Assembly: GCA_023389155.1 (NCBI GenBank)
Contig: JAEWEV010000007.1
Span: forward strand, 66,353-130,352
Length of the DNA stretch: 64,000 nt
Direction: 5' to 3'
Origin: Pseudomonadota bacterium
GTDB taxonomy: Bacteria; Pseudomonadota; Gammaproteobacteria; Burkholderiales; Burkholderiaceae_B
Made by a program: the position numbers and the translations under genes. Shown here piece after piece: positions 26,229-34,657 of this stretch (within the stretch, counting starts at the first letter, position 1; each line of letters begins with the position of its first letter). Under the pieces are notes generated by a model. That model searched no databases. It was not told where the DNA came from and saw nothing but the letters and a program-made list of their open reading frames with translations.

Positions 26229-26912
26229 ATGAGCCTGAAACTCACCGCGCGACAGCAGGAAATTCTCAATCTGATCAAAGCCGCCGTTGATCGTACCGGC
26301 TTCCCACCCACGCGCGCAGAAATTGCTTCTGCGCTGGGTTTCAAATCGCCCAACGCGGCAGAAGATCATTTACGGGCACTGGCGCGAAAAGGCGCTATCA
26401 CCCTTACCGCCGGCGCATCGCGTGGCATTCGTCTGGTAGAAGATGCCGACTCATCTTTCGCGGCCTCTCCCGGGCATGGTTCGGATGGCAGCTCCGGTGT
26501 TTCCCTTTCTGACAGCCTGCGCCAGTTGCTGCTGCCAGTCGTTGGTAAAGTTGCAGCCGGCAGCCCCATACTGGCCACCGAGCACATCCATCGGGAACTC
26601 GCAGTAGACCCTTCCCTGTTCGAACAGGCGCCCGATTATCTGCTTACTGTCAAAGGCCAGAGTATGCAGAATATCGGCATCATGGATGGGGATCTGCTGG
26701 CGGTCAAACGCTCGCAGGATGCGCGCAATGGCCAGGTCGTCGTGGCACGAATTGACGATGAAGTCACAGTGAAGCGTTTTAGTCGAAAGGGTCGAGCCAT
26801 AGAATTGCTGCCCGAAAATGACGATTTTTCGCCGATTGTCGTGACAGACGAAAATGATTTTGCCATCGAAGGGATTGCAGTCGGTCTTATCAGGCCGCAT
26901 AATCTGCACTGA
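26229..26912 (+). CDS. lexA: SOS repressor LexA
   Basis: A 227-residue repressor of DNA-damage genes. Residues 1-70 hold the winged helix-turn-helix (PPTRAEIASALGFKSPNAAEDHLRALARKG). The linker is followed by the self-cleavage site A110-G111, the catalytic Ser145 (GQSMQNIG) and Lys182 (TVKRF); the Ala-to-Ser and Ser-to-Lys distances of 35 and 37 equal those of E. coli LexA. The hinge of about 30 residues is longer than in E. coli. The ATG at 26229 is preceded by GGGGA; the upstream in-frame ATG would place the LexA box inside the gene. benE follows after 18 bases. Confidence 0.98.
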   Translation: MSLKLTARQQEILNLIKAAVDRTGFPPTRAEIASALGFKSPNAAEDHLRALARKGAITLTAGASRGIRLVEDADSSFAASPGHGSDGSSGVSLSDSLRQLLLPVVGKVAAGSPILATEHIHRELAVDPSLFEQAPDYLLTVKGQSMQNIGIMDGDLLAVKRSQDARNGQVVVARIDDEVTVKRFSRKGRAIELLPENDDFSPIVVTDENDFAIEGIAVGLIRPHNLH

Positions 26913-26930
26913 TTCCCTTTCGGTGCGGTT

Positions 26931-28121
26931 ATGAATGCCTGGCAACAATTCAGAAAAGACTTTTCCACTTCGGCATTCATTGCAGGGTTGATTACCGTTC
27001 TGGTCTCCCTGACCGGTCCTGTTGCCATTATCATCCAGGCCGCCAAAATGGGTGGGTTAAGCCAGATTCAACTCACCAGCTGGATCTGGGCCATGTCTAT
27101 TACCAGCGGTGTTTGTGGGCTGTGGCTCAGTATTCGTTACCGCACTCCCATCGTCTGCGCCTTTTCAACGGGTGGGGCTGCGCTTTTGATTGACGCCCTT
27201 CCCAATTACTCCTATAACGACATCATCGGTGCCTATATCTTTGCCGCTCTTCTGGTTGTATTACTGGGCGTAAGCGGACTGTTTTCAAGGCTGATGCAGC
27301 ACATTCCGCGCAGCATTGTCTCGGGTATGCTTGCCGGCATCCTGTTTGTGTTTGGCGCCCATCTGTTCGTTTCGCTACAGCAGGCGCCTGCGCTGGTATT
27401 ACCCATTATCCTCGCCTATTTGATCATCAAACGCATCATTGCCCGATACGCAGTACTGGCCGCTTTATTGACCGGTATTGTGGTGTGCATTCTGCTGGGG
27501 CAGCTCAATACCGATGTGCTGAGCTTCCGTTTTGTCATTCCTGAACTGACCGTACCCGGTGTCTCCGTCTCCGCGCTGATTGGTGTGGGCGTGCCGCTGG
27601 CCTTTGTCGCACTGGCCTCGCAATACGCTCCGGGTGTAGCCGTTCTTCAGTCCAGCGGATACCACCACACACCGATCTCGCCACTCATTACCAAGACCGG
27701 CGTTTCTACCATTCTGTTTGCGCCTTTCGGCCTGCATGGAACGACTCTGGCAGCAATTACGGCTGCAATATGTACGGGCCCGGAATGCCACCCGGATCCA
27801 CACCGGCGATACGTCGCAGCCGTCGTCTGCGGGGCGTTTTACATCTTTTTTGGATTGTTCGCGACCGTGGTGACCACGCTTTTCATCGCCATTCCCGAAA
27901 CCTTCGTGGCGTCGCTGGCCGGCCTTGCTCTTTTGGGCGCACTCTCCTCTGGACTGGCCGGTGCGGTAGCCGATGAGTCCGAGCGTGAGGCTGGAGTCAT
28001 TACGTTCCTGATGACAGCCTCGGGCGTGTCCTTTTTTGGTGTCGGCTCGGCCTTTTGGGGATTAATTGCAGGTGTGATCGCCTACGCCATTCTGATCTGG
28101 AAGCGCGGGCCCAGAAAATAA
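26931..28121 (+). CDS. benE: BenE family transporter
   Basis: A 396-residue inner-membrane protein with about 12 helices of the BenE/YdcO family, named for benzoate uptake. Family features include the N-terminal SAFIAGLITVLVSLTGPVAIIIQAA, the proline- and glycine-rich SVSALIGVGVPLAFVALASQ and FAPFGLHGTTLAAITAAICTGPECH. The substrate in this organism is unknown. It starts only 18 bases after lexA in the same direction with no terminator between, so at least part of its transcription should come from the LexA-controlled promoter. Confidence 0.9.
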   Translation: MNAWQQFRKDFSTSAFIAGLITVLVSLTGPVAIIIQAAKMGGLSQIQLTSWIWAMSITSGVCGLWLSIRYRTPIVCAFSTGGAALLIDALPNYSYNDIIGAYIFAALLVVLLGVSGLFSRLMQHIPRSIVSGMLAGILFVFGAHLFVSLQQAPALVLPIILAYLIIKRIIARYAVLAALLTGIVVCILLGQLNTDVLSFRFVIPELTVPGVSVSALIGVGVPLAFVALASQYAPGVAVLQSSGYHHTPISPLITKTGVSTILFAPFGLHGTTLAAITAAICTGPECHPDPHRRYVAAVVCGAFYIFFGLFATVVTTLFIAIPETFVASLAGLALLGALSSGLAGAVADESEREAGVITFLMTASGVSFFGVGSAFWGLIAGVIAYAILIWKRGPRK

Positions 28122-28162
28122 CACACCGCTCCACGCTGTGTGGTGAACGACACCGAGCGACC

Positions 28163-28756
28163 TTACATCAGTTCAGCACGGCAGGCGTTATATTGAACGG
28201 TGTAGCGGGCAGCCCTGTCCCGTACAATTTCTGCGGTTCTCATCAACCAGGCCTTGGACGTATAGGTCTGCCGGCGATACCCTCCCCAGCCTTCGTGATA
28301 GTTCAGATACTGGCCGTAGGCATCCCATTTGGAAGTCCCATTCAGCACCTGGGCCTTGGACATATACCAGCCCATGAAATCCAGTGCATCCGCAAAATCA
28401 TCGCGGCTCGCACCATGACCGATTTCGCGCTCATAATCGCTCCAGACTTCATCCTTAGCCTGGGCGTAACCATAGGCCGAGCTCACCCGCCCCCAGGGTA
28501 TTACCCACAGCAGATAGTTTTTCGGTGGCTTGGCATCCTGGCGATAGGATGACTCCTGGTACATCATGGCAAAGGGAACCGGAACGGGCACGCCCCATTT
28601 ATTCTGCATCTCCAGCGCCGCAGTGTGCCATTTCGGCTTTTCTCTGAAAATTTCACACAAATCTTCGGCGTTTTTTGGAGGAGTTGTCGTGCAGCCCGCC
28701 AGTGCTAACACACCGGAAAGCATGCCAAATGTAACTATTGTTTTTAATTGCAGCAT
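28163..28756 (-). CDS. Lytic transglycosylase-like (SLT domain) lipoprotein
   Basis: A 197-residue lipoprotein: signal peptide ending in the lipobox LAGC (Cys at residue 22), then an SLT-like domain. The catalytic-Glu motif appears as PFAMMYQESSYRQDA, followed by SSAYGYAQAKDEVW (the GYAQ motif) and DALDFMGWYMSKA. The protein should sit at the outer membrane and cut or bind peptidoglycan. AGGTGAG lies before the ATG at 28756; the GTG four codons earlier is less likely. It is convergent with benE and divergent from the AI-2E gene. Whether it is active is not shown. Confidence 0.8.
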   Translation of the reverse strand: MLQLKTIVTFGMLSGVLALAGCTTTPPKNAEDLCEIFREKPKWHTAALEMQNKWGVPVPVPFAMMYQESSYRQDAKPPKNYLLWVIPWGRVSSAYGYAQAKDEVWSDYEREIGHGASRDDFADALDFMGWYMSKAQVLNGTSKWDAYGQYLNYHEGWGGYRRQTYTSKAWLMRTAEIVRDRAARYTVQYNACRAELM

Positions 28757-28866
28757 GGGACTTCTCACCTGTATTGCATATTTGCCACCATTGTAAAGAA
28801 TATATTCTGGAAACCGAAAGAAATCATCTAGAATGACACCAACGTTATCTATGCTTCGGCCCCACT

Positions 28867-29982
28867 ATGGCTTATCTGAACCGCTCGAGTATTTACTTTA
28901 ATACCTTCATCATTATCCTGATTGCGGTCTCTCTCGCATTCTTCAAATTGCTTGTGCCTTTTTACGGTGCCATCTTCTGGGCAATCGTGCTGGCCGTGCT
29001 TTTCCGTCCGCTGCAACTATGGATTCTGCAACGGATGCCGGGCAGAAATACGATCGTATCCATTATCACCCTGATCATCTGTCTGCTGATCGCCATTATT
29101 CCGCTGATCCTGATCTTCATTTCGCTGATTAATGAATCCGTAATGCTCTATCAACGTATAGAATCCGGTCAATTCAATATCGGCGAGTACGCCGGACAGA
29201 TCGCCAATGCCCTGCCGGAATCTGTCCGCGGATTTCTGGCACAGTTCGAAATCTATAACTTGTCATCCCTGTATGCCAAAGTATCATCCAGCATGATGCA
29301 GGCCAGCAAATATCTGGCAACCCAGGCCTTTGACATCGGGCAGAATTTCTTTTCATTCCTGGTCGAATTCGCGATCATGCTGTACCTGCTTTTCTTCCTG
29401 CTCAAAGACGGTTCGGCACTGACGCATCGTATCAAAAATCTGATTCCGCTTACCGACGAACACAAGCAATTTCTGTCCCACAAATTCAATACCGTCGTAC
29501 GCGCCACCGTTAAAGGGAATGTGGTCATCGCTGCGGTACAAGGTCTGCTGGGTGGTTTGATATTCTGGATACTGGGCATTCAGGGCGCGTTGCTCTGGGG
29601 TGTAGTTATGGGTTTTCTGTCACTGCTGCCCGCAGTCGGCGCAGCAATCGTATGGGCGCCAGTGGCCGTCTACTTCCTTGTTACCGGCAGCATCTGGAGC
29701 GGCATTATCCTGATCCTGTTCGGCGTTCTGGTCATTGGCCTGTCTGATAATATTCTGCGCCCCCTGCTCGTCGGCAAAGACACCAAAATGCCTGACTATC
29801 TGGTGCTGATCTCGACGCTTGGCGGCCTTTCGCTGTTTGGTCTGACAGGCTTTGTCATCGGCCCTCTCATTGCGGCCATGTTTATTGCCATCTGGGATCT
29901 GTTCCCTGCCGCGGTTAATCTGAATGACAAAAACAAAGCCGTGCCGGTGACTCACCGGCGACCGCCTCCGCCTGCAAAATAA
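28867..29982 (+). CDS. AI-2E family (PerM-like) membrane protein
   Basis: A 371-residue polytopic inner-membrane protein of the AI-2E/PerM family with about eight helices. Typical stretches are FYGAIFWAIVLAVLFRPL near the N-terminus, GNVVIAAVQGLLGGLIFWILGI, LLPAVGAAIVWAPVAVYF, and LLVGKDTKMPDYLVLISTLGGLSLFGLTGFVIGPLIAA near the C-terminus. Family members export small molecules or ions such as AI-2 or sodium; specificity cannot be deduced. It ends at the terminator at 30022-30059. Confidence 0.88.
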   Translation: MAYLNRSSIYFNTFIIILIAVSLAFFKLLVPFYGAIFWAIVLAVLFRPLQLWILQRMPGRNTIVSIITLIICLLIAIIPLILIFISLINESVMLYQRIESGQFNIGEYAGQIANALPESVRGFLAQFEIYNLSSLYAKVSSSMMQASKYLATQAFDIGQNFFSFLVEFAIMLYLLFFLLKDGSALTHRIKNLIPLTDEHKQFLSHKFNTVVRATVKGNVVIAAVQGLLGGLIFWILGIQGALLWGVVMGFLSLLPAVGAAIVWAPVAVYFLVTGSIWSGIILILFGVLVIGLSDNILRPLLVGKDTKMPDYLVLISTLGGLSLFGLTGFVIGPLIAAMFIAIWDLFPAAVNLNDKNKAVPVTHRRPPPPAK

Positions 29983-30021
29983 GCAGAGAAATACGTAATA
30001 CCTTGTTTCTAATGACGTTTT

Positions 30022-30059
30022 ATGCCGCTCCCGGAAGTTTGGGTGCGGCATTCTTTGTC
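30022..30059 (+). terminator. Terminator after the AI-2E family gene
   Basis: Stem ATGCCGC-CCC / GGG-GCGGCAT followed by TTCTTTGT, 40 bases after the stop codon. Confidence 0.75.
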
Positions 30060-30102
30060 TGTATAATGAATTCTCCACCCACTACAGACGGAGGCCGTCG
30101 TT

Positions 30103-30321
30103 ATGTTCCCTGAATATCGTGATTTAATATCCCGGCTCAAAGAAGAGGATGCCAATTTCAAGCGTCTCTTCAATAAACATAATGATCTGGATCAGGAGCT
30201 GCAAAACCTGGAGACGCAGGACTTCAGTGAAAAACATACGGAAATCGAGAAGAAGAAAAAGGAAAAACTGCAACTGAAAGACCAGCTGTACAACATGCTA
30301 AAGGAACGAGCAGCCACCTGA
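30103..30321 (+). CDS. DUF465 (YdcH-like) small coiled-coil protein
   Basis: A 72-residue, highly charged protein typical of DUF465: MFPEYRDLISRLKEEDANFKRLFNKHNDLDQ, then a Lys-rich helix and KDQLYNMLK at the end. It should fold as an antiparallel helical hairpin. GGAGG lies upstream of the ATG. The function of the family is unknown. A clean terminator follows. Confidence 0.88.
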   Translation: MFPEYRDLISRLKEEDANFKRLFNKHNDLDQELQNLETQDFSEKHTEIEKKKKEKLQLKDQLYNMLKERAAT

Positions 30322-30333
30322 CAAACGGCGATC

Positions 30334-30361
30334 AAAAACGGGGCATTGCAGCCCCGTTTTT
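30334..30361 (+). terminator. Terminator after the DUF465 gene
   Basis: Perfect stem AAAACGGGGC / GCCCCGTTTT with six-base loop and five T at the end. Confidence 0.92.
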
Positions 30362-30803
30362 CAATTGCACCGATCCGTTGCAGGGATTCTGAGCCGGTAT
30401 ATAAGACCGTGTAAACCATCAATGTTCACACATTCAAAATGACTCCGCGTCTGTGCCGTGAATTCAACGTCAAGTGTCTGGGCCTGCGCATGAACGCATC
30501 GCTTTTGTTATCCACGCTAAGCGGTTGCCCCATGAAAATCTTCACGTGAGAAATAGAATATTCTTGAGAATCAATGCGCTTTTTTTGCCTGTTTTATTCA
30601 CAGGCATATTATCAATGGCCGTCTGCTTTGATGTATTGGTCTGTGCCGCCGAATACGGGATAGAGCCGGAGATGGCTGGGTAAATATTGGGAAGATCGCC
30701 TGAAAATATTTGATATTTGGCAATTAATGGATTTAGAGTGTATCCGAGAACCTGTTGATTTTGATGATTATTGATTCTATATAATCAACTGATTGAAAAG
30801 CTT
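30362..30803. other. Gene-free interval before tRNA-Leu
   Basis: No supported gene. Short open frames here (for example at 30474-30683) lack a ribosome site and any family resemblance. The sequence becomes AT-rich toward the 3' end of the tRNA gene. Confidence 0.5.
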
Positions 30804-30888
30804 TGGTGCCCAAGGGGGGACTCGAACCCCCACACCCGAAGGCACATGGACCTGAACCATGCGCGTCTACCAATTCCGCCACCTGGGC
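30804..30888 (-). tRNA. tRNA-Leu (anticodon CAG)
   Basis: An 85-nt minus-strand gene, CCA end encoded. The acceptor arm GCCCAGG pairs with CTTGGGC (one G-U), the anticodon stem CATGG/CCATG encloses TTCAGGT with anticodon CAG, there is a variable arm as expected for a class II tRNA, and the T arm GGGGGTTCGAGTCCCCC is complete. Reads CUG codons. A sigma70-type promoter lies 38 bases upstream. Confidence 0.96.
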
Positions 30889-30933
30889 ATAAACAGAAAA
30901 CGTGGTGTTTACTGTTTAAGAGCTAAGACAAGG

Positions 30934-30963
30934 ATTATATATAGTTCTCGTGAAGTTTGCCAG
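30934..30963 (-). promoter_or_regulatory. Promoter of tRNA-Leu
   Basis: On the minus strand, CTGGCA (-35 at 30958-30963), an 18-base spacer and a perfect TATAAT (-10 at 30934-30939). Transcription would start near 30926, about 38 bases before the mature 5' end. Confidence 0.6.
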
Positions 30964-31221
30964 TAGGCTTCTCTTTTTTTTCATAAATCGGATAAAAATA
31001 TTTTCATACGTTGTAAAAACGCTTCAGTTTCCACATGCAGAAGCTACCTTCATACCGCCGGCATCGCTGTCCTGCACTTGAAGCGGTCTGTATCCGGACA
31101 TGCATCAGCGCGCAGCATCGTCACACCGTTCATATGTCATATAATTGACAGCTATCCCCTGGGCGGCCGCTCTCTATGGCAACCCTTGTCCATTCATTCT
31201 TCCCTTTGTTCGAACTAAATT
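30964..31221. other. Gene-free interval between tRNA-Leu and the Bug protein gene
   Basis: No gene or clear repeat recognised. It must hold the promoter of the Bug-family gene that starts at 31222, but no convincing -35/-10 pair was picked out. Confidence 0.4.
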
Positions 31222-32208
31222 ATGTCGCTTTCGAAATCCAGACTGTTCCTGCAACGTATGATTGCGTTTGCTATTGGTTCTGCTATTGTCCCGTTCGTCT
31301 TTGCCGGGGACTTTCCTGAAAAATCCATCCGTCTTTCAGTCGGATATCCTGCCGGGGGTCTGAGCGATGTGGTAGCCAGGCGGCTGGCTGAAAAAGTGGC
31401 AGATACACTCAAGGTGCCTGTGGTTGTTGAGAATCGCCCCGGCGCGGGTGGCACCATCAATATTGCAGAGGTAGCACGGGCGCGACCCGATGGTTATACG
31501 CTGGCATTTTCGGCAACAAGTCCGCTGACCCTGACCCCCTATTTCTCCAAAGTCACTTACTCTCCCGAGAAAGCGGTGACTCCTGTCATCGGCGTGATGT
31601 ATTCCCCTGTGGTACTGCTGGGCACGCATAGCCTGAGTGCAACAGACTTCAAAGGCTTTATCGACACCGCCAAAGCGTCGCCTGGCAAAGTTCGCTGGGC
31701 CACTTCAGGGATGGGTACGATCGGCCATATCATGTTCGGGCAGATCTCCCATGACGCAGAACTGGATATGACCCTGGTGCCATACAAAGGCGGCAGCCAG
31801 CAGATGAATGATGCGCTGGGCGGTCAGTTCGAAGTTTTCTCCACAAACGTCTCTGCTACGCTCATTGAAAACATCAAGGCCGGCAAATTACATGCGCTCG
31901 CTGTCGGTGCGGATCAACGACTGCAAGGCTTGCCCAATGTGCCTACCTTCGCAGAACTGCAGCAGCCGCGCGCCAATCTGAAATCCAACTTTGGTATTTT
32001 TGCACCGGGTGGCACACCCGCCTCGGTCATTGAGGTATTGAACAAGGCTTTCGATGCCGCGCTGCAAGACAAAGACATCGCCGAAAACCTCAGACAATCC
32101 GGAAACATCCCCAGCGGCGGCCCCGCCGATGCTTTCGGGAAAATAGTGAAAGAGGAGTCTCGTAACAATCAGGCCATTATTGAACAAGCCGGGCTGGCCA
32201 TAAAATAA
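31222..32208 (+). CDS. Bug family solute-binding protein (tripartite tricarboxylate transporter type)
   Basis: A 328-residue periplasmic binding protein of the Bug/TctC family, greatly expanded in Bordetella and relatives. A signal peptide (about residues 1-28, ending PFVFAG) precedes FPEKSIRLSVGYPAGGLSDVVARRLAEKV, VVVENRPGAGGTIN, PGKVRWATSGMGTIGH and LVPYKGGSQQMNDALGGQFE. The ligand is probably a small carboxylic acid. No membrane subunits of a tripartite transporter lie beside it; orphan Bug genes are normal in this family. Confidence 0.92.
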   Translation: MSLSKSRLFLQRMIAFAIGSAIVPFVFAGDFPEKSIRLSVGYPAGGLSDVVARRLAEKVADTLKVPVVVENRPGAGGTINIAEVARARPDGYTLAFSATSPLTLTPYFSKVTYSPEKAVTPVIGVMYSPVVLLGTHSLSATDFKGFIDTAKASPGKVRWATSGMGTIGHIMFGQISHDAELDMTLVPYKGGSQQMNDALGGQFEVFSTNVSATLIENIKAGKLHALAVGADQRLQGLPNVPTFAELQQPRANLKSNFGIFAPGGTPASVIEVLNKAFDAALQDKDIAENLRQSGNIPSGGPADAFGKIVKEESRNNQAIIEQAGLAIK

Positions 32209-32262
32209 GGGCGATCTGTTTGCCTATAAAACAGTCAGGATCTCTGCATCAGACCTATCGAT

Positions 32263-32892
32263 TTATTTTCCAGCCTGATGCACGAGTGAAAGCAGCCCTG
32301 CGGCCAGCGTAAACATGCCGGCAAAGCCGCGATTCAGGACTTTCTGCTGGCGAGCCGTGTGCATCAGCCGCAGGATTTTTGCGGCTAGCCAGGTGTAGCC
32401 GCTCATGACGATGACATCCACGATTGTCATCGTTACTCCCATCATCACGTATTGCTGTGCCAGCGGTTCGCGCGGGTCTATAAACTGGGGCAAAACAGCA
32501 AGTAAAAAAACCATGGCTTTCGGATTGCTCATGTTCACAAGAAATCCGCGCAATACCAGCCGATGCGGCGATATCGTTGCGGCACCCCTTTCCACCTGAA
32601 TAAGCCTGAGTGGGGCACGCCATTGCTGCCACGCGAGATACAGAAGGTAGCAGACGCCAAACCACTTGATGAATGAAAACGCCCAGCTGGTAGTGGTGAG
32701 CAGCACGCCAACACCGGCCGCCACAATTGTGATTTGAACGGCCAGTGCGAGCTGCAACCCCAGAATATTCCATAAACCCTGACGCAGCCCATGATTCAGG
32801 CCTGTAGACATGGATGCGATCGCTCCCGCACCTGGCGAGATGCTGATAATCCAGCACGCCAGAAAAAATGCAGACCACAATTGCCATGACAT
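32263..32892 (-). CDS. LysE/RhtB family amino acid exporter
   Basis: A 209-residue inner-membrane protein with six predicted helices. Family hallmarks are SPGAGAIASMSTGLNHGLRQGLW near the N-terminus, the WFGVCYLLYLAWQQWR stretch and FLVNMSNPKAMVFLLAVLPQFID. RhtB-type members export homoserine, threonine, lysine or related compounds; specificity is not visible. AAGGT lies upstream of the ATG. It is convergent with the Bug gene. Confidence 0.9.
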   Translation of the reverse strand: MSWQLWSAFFLACWIISISPGAGAIASMSTGLNHGLRQGLWNILGLQLALAVQITIVAAGVGVLLTTTSWAFSFIKWFGVCYLLYLAWQQWRAPLRLIQVERGAATISPHRLVLRGFLVNMSNPKAMVFLLAVLPQFIDPREPLAQQYVMMGVTMTIVDVIVMSGYTWLAAKILRLMHTARQQKVLNRGFAGMFTLAAGLLSLVHQAGK

Positions 32893-33375
32893 AACTTAGT
32901 ACCTTAAAAAACAAAATTGCCGCGCTGCGGCCGCCACGACCGCCCGAATTTGACGGGAGATCTAATATTGACTCAGCGCTCGGGAACAACAGGAGTGGGA
33001 GGAAACCGGCGAAAAGACAAGAAAACACACTTTCACCGCGAAGGAAGAATAATTATAAGTCAAATTCTTACGCGTTTACTGGACCACAGGATATCTGTTC
33101 GCACGGCCGCCACCTGAAAACGATGACTTTTCACCATTGTCGTGACAGACAAACGTGACATTGCCGCCTACTGTCCGGCAGAACCCGATCAGCCCCCAAT
33201 TACCAACACCCTTTTGCGGGCATAAGACCGCGCGAGCCGTCATCGTGGTCCGGCCGAACATCATCTGCCGTTTTTGACATTAATTGAAGGTTGCATATCA
33301 CAAAAGGCATCAAACTCCCGGTAACTAAATTACACTTAGCATTACAGGAAAATTTCAGCATATTCAGGAGAAATC
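32893..33375. other. Interval between LysE-type gene and ABC transporter operon
   Basis: No intact gene. The interval contains a decayed piece of lexA at 33113-33169 and the upstream region of the ABC transporter operon. Confidence 0.5.
33113..33169 (+). pseudogene. Decayed fragment of a lexA 3' end
   Basis: About 57 bases match lexA 26811-26867 at roughly 80 percent, counted by eye, including a 15-base exact stretch (ATTGTCGTGACAGAC). The frame reads PENDDFSP as in LexA, with changes at third codon positions, then is broken by a single missing base relative to lexA. Similarity fades on both sides. This is best read as the remains of a second lexA-like gene or of a duplication. There is no intact reading frame. 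Confidence 0.6.
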
Positions 33376-34596
33376 ATGCAAAAAGGTACCCGCAAAGGCT
33401 TGCTGGCTGCCATCACAAGTGTCGTGGCGTGTCTGACGTTTAACCCTGCGGCCATCGCCCAGGAAACGGATGAGATCCGCATAGGAGAAATTAATAGCTA
33501 CAAGATATTTCCCGCATTTCTAGAACCCTACAAGAATGGCATGGTACTGGCTGCGGAACAGGCTAACGAGAATGGCGGCATCAACGGGCGCAAGCTGCGC
33601 ATCATCACGCGCGACGATGCGGGCAATCAGGGCAATGCCATCAAGGAAGCCCAGGCGCTTATCAGCCGTGACAAGGTGCATGCCCTGACCGGCGGATTTC
33701 TGTCCAATATCGGACTAGCGCTGGCTGATTTTGCTGCTCATAAAAAGGTTTTCTACCTGGCCAGTGAGCCACTGACAGACAAACTGGTGTGGGCAGACGG
33801 CAATGATTACACCTACCGTCTTCGTGCTTCCACTTATATGCAGGTGGCCATGCTGGTTCCCGAAGCGGTCAAGTTGCAGAAGAAACGCTGGGCGCTGGTT
33901 TATCCCAATTACGAATACGGTCAGTCGGCAGTTGAAACGTTCAAAACCCTGATGAAGCAGGCTCAGCCCGATGTTGAATTTGTTGCCGACCAGGCGACAC
34001 CGCTGAACAAGGTTGATGCAGGCAGTGTCATCCAGGCGCTGGGCGATGCAAAACCGGATGCCATTTTCAATGTGCTTTTTGGCCCCGATATTACCAAGTT
34101 TGTTCGTGCCGGCACCACCCGCAAATTCTTCGACAACATGCCCGTTGTGAGTCTGTTGACAGGCGAACCGGAGTATCTGGATACCCTTGGCGCTGACACT
34201 CCCAAAGGCTGGATCGTGACGGGCTACCCATGGCAGTCCATCGATACACCAGAGCACAAGGAGTTTCTGGACGCGTACCAGAAGCGATTCAATGATTACC
34301 CTCGCCTGGGTTCCATTGTCGGCTACATGGCCATCAAATCGCTTGCAGAAGGATTCCGAAAGGCAGGCACGACAGACGTCGACGCACTGACCAAAGCCTT
34401 CTCGGGACTTGAAGTGGTCTCACCTTTCGGTCAGATTTCCTACCGGCCTCAGGATCATCAGTCCACGCTGGGCGCCTATGTTGGCAAACTCGACATCAAG
34501 GATGGGCGCGGCATTATGACAGACATCAAGTATGTTGATGGCGCCACCGTACAACCCGACGACGCACAGGTCAGCAAGATGCGTCCGGCAAAATAA
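33376..34596 (+). CDS. ABC transporter substrate-binding protein (branched-chain amino acid/amide type)
   Basis: A 406-residue periplasmic binding protein of the LivK/urea-amide class. A signal peptide (about residues 1-28, cleaved after AIA) is followed by IRIGEINSYK, FLEPYKNGMVLAAEQANENGGINGRKL, and DDAGNQGNAIKEAQALISRDKV. AGGAG lies before the ATG. It leads an operon with a permease and two ATPases. The ligand may be a branched-chain amino acid, an amide or an aromatic acid; the sequence does not decide. Confidence 0.9.
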   Translation: MQKGTRKGLLAAITSVVACLTFNPAAIAQETDEIRIGEINSYKIFPAFLEPYKNGMVLAAEQANENGGINGRKLRIITRDDAGNQGNAIKEAQALISRDKVHALTGGFLSNIGLALADFAAHKKVFYLASEPLTDKLVWADGNDYTYRLRASTYMQVAMLVPEAVKLQKKRWALVYPNYEYGQSAVETFKTLMKQAQPDVEFVADQATPLNKVDAGSVIQALGDAKPDAIFNVLFGPDITKFVRAGTTRKFFDNMPVVSLLTGEPEYLDTLGADTPKGWIVTGYPWQSIDTPEHKEFLDAYQKRFNDYPRLGSIVGYMAIKSLAEGFRKAGTTDVDALTKAFSGLEVVSPFGQISYRPQDHQSTLGAYVGKLDIKDGRGIMTDIKYVDGATVQPDDAQVSKMRPAK

Positions 34597-34657
34597 ACCA
34601 TGGAAAGTCCTATGCCGCGACAGATGTTAACTGCATGACAATGCCACAGGCCAGCTG

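Noticed and set aside
30474..30683. Short ORF between the DUF465 gene and tRNA-Leu
   Set aside because: No ribosome site, no family resemblance, composition not protein-like.
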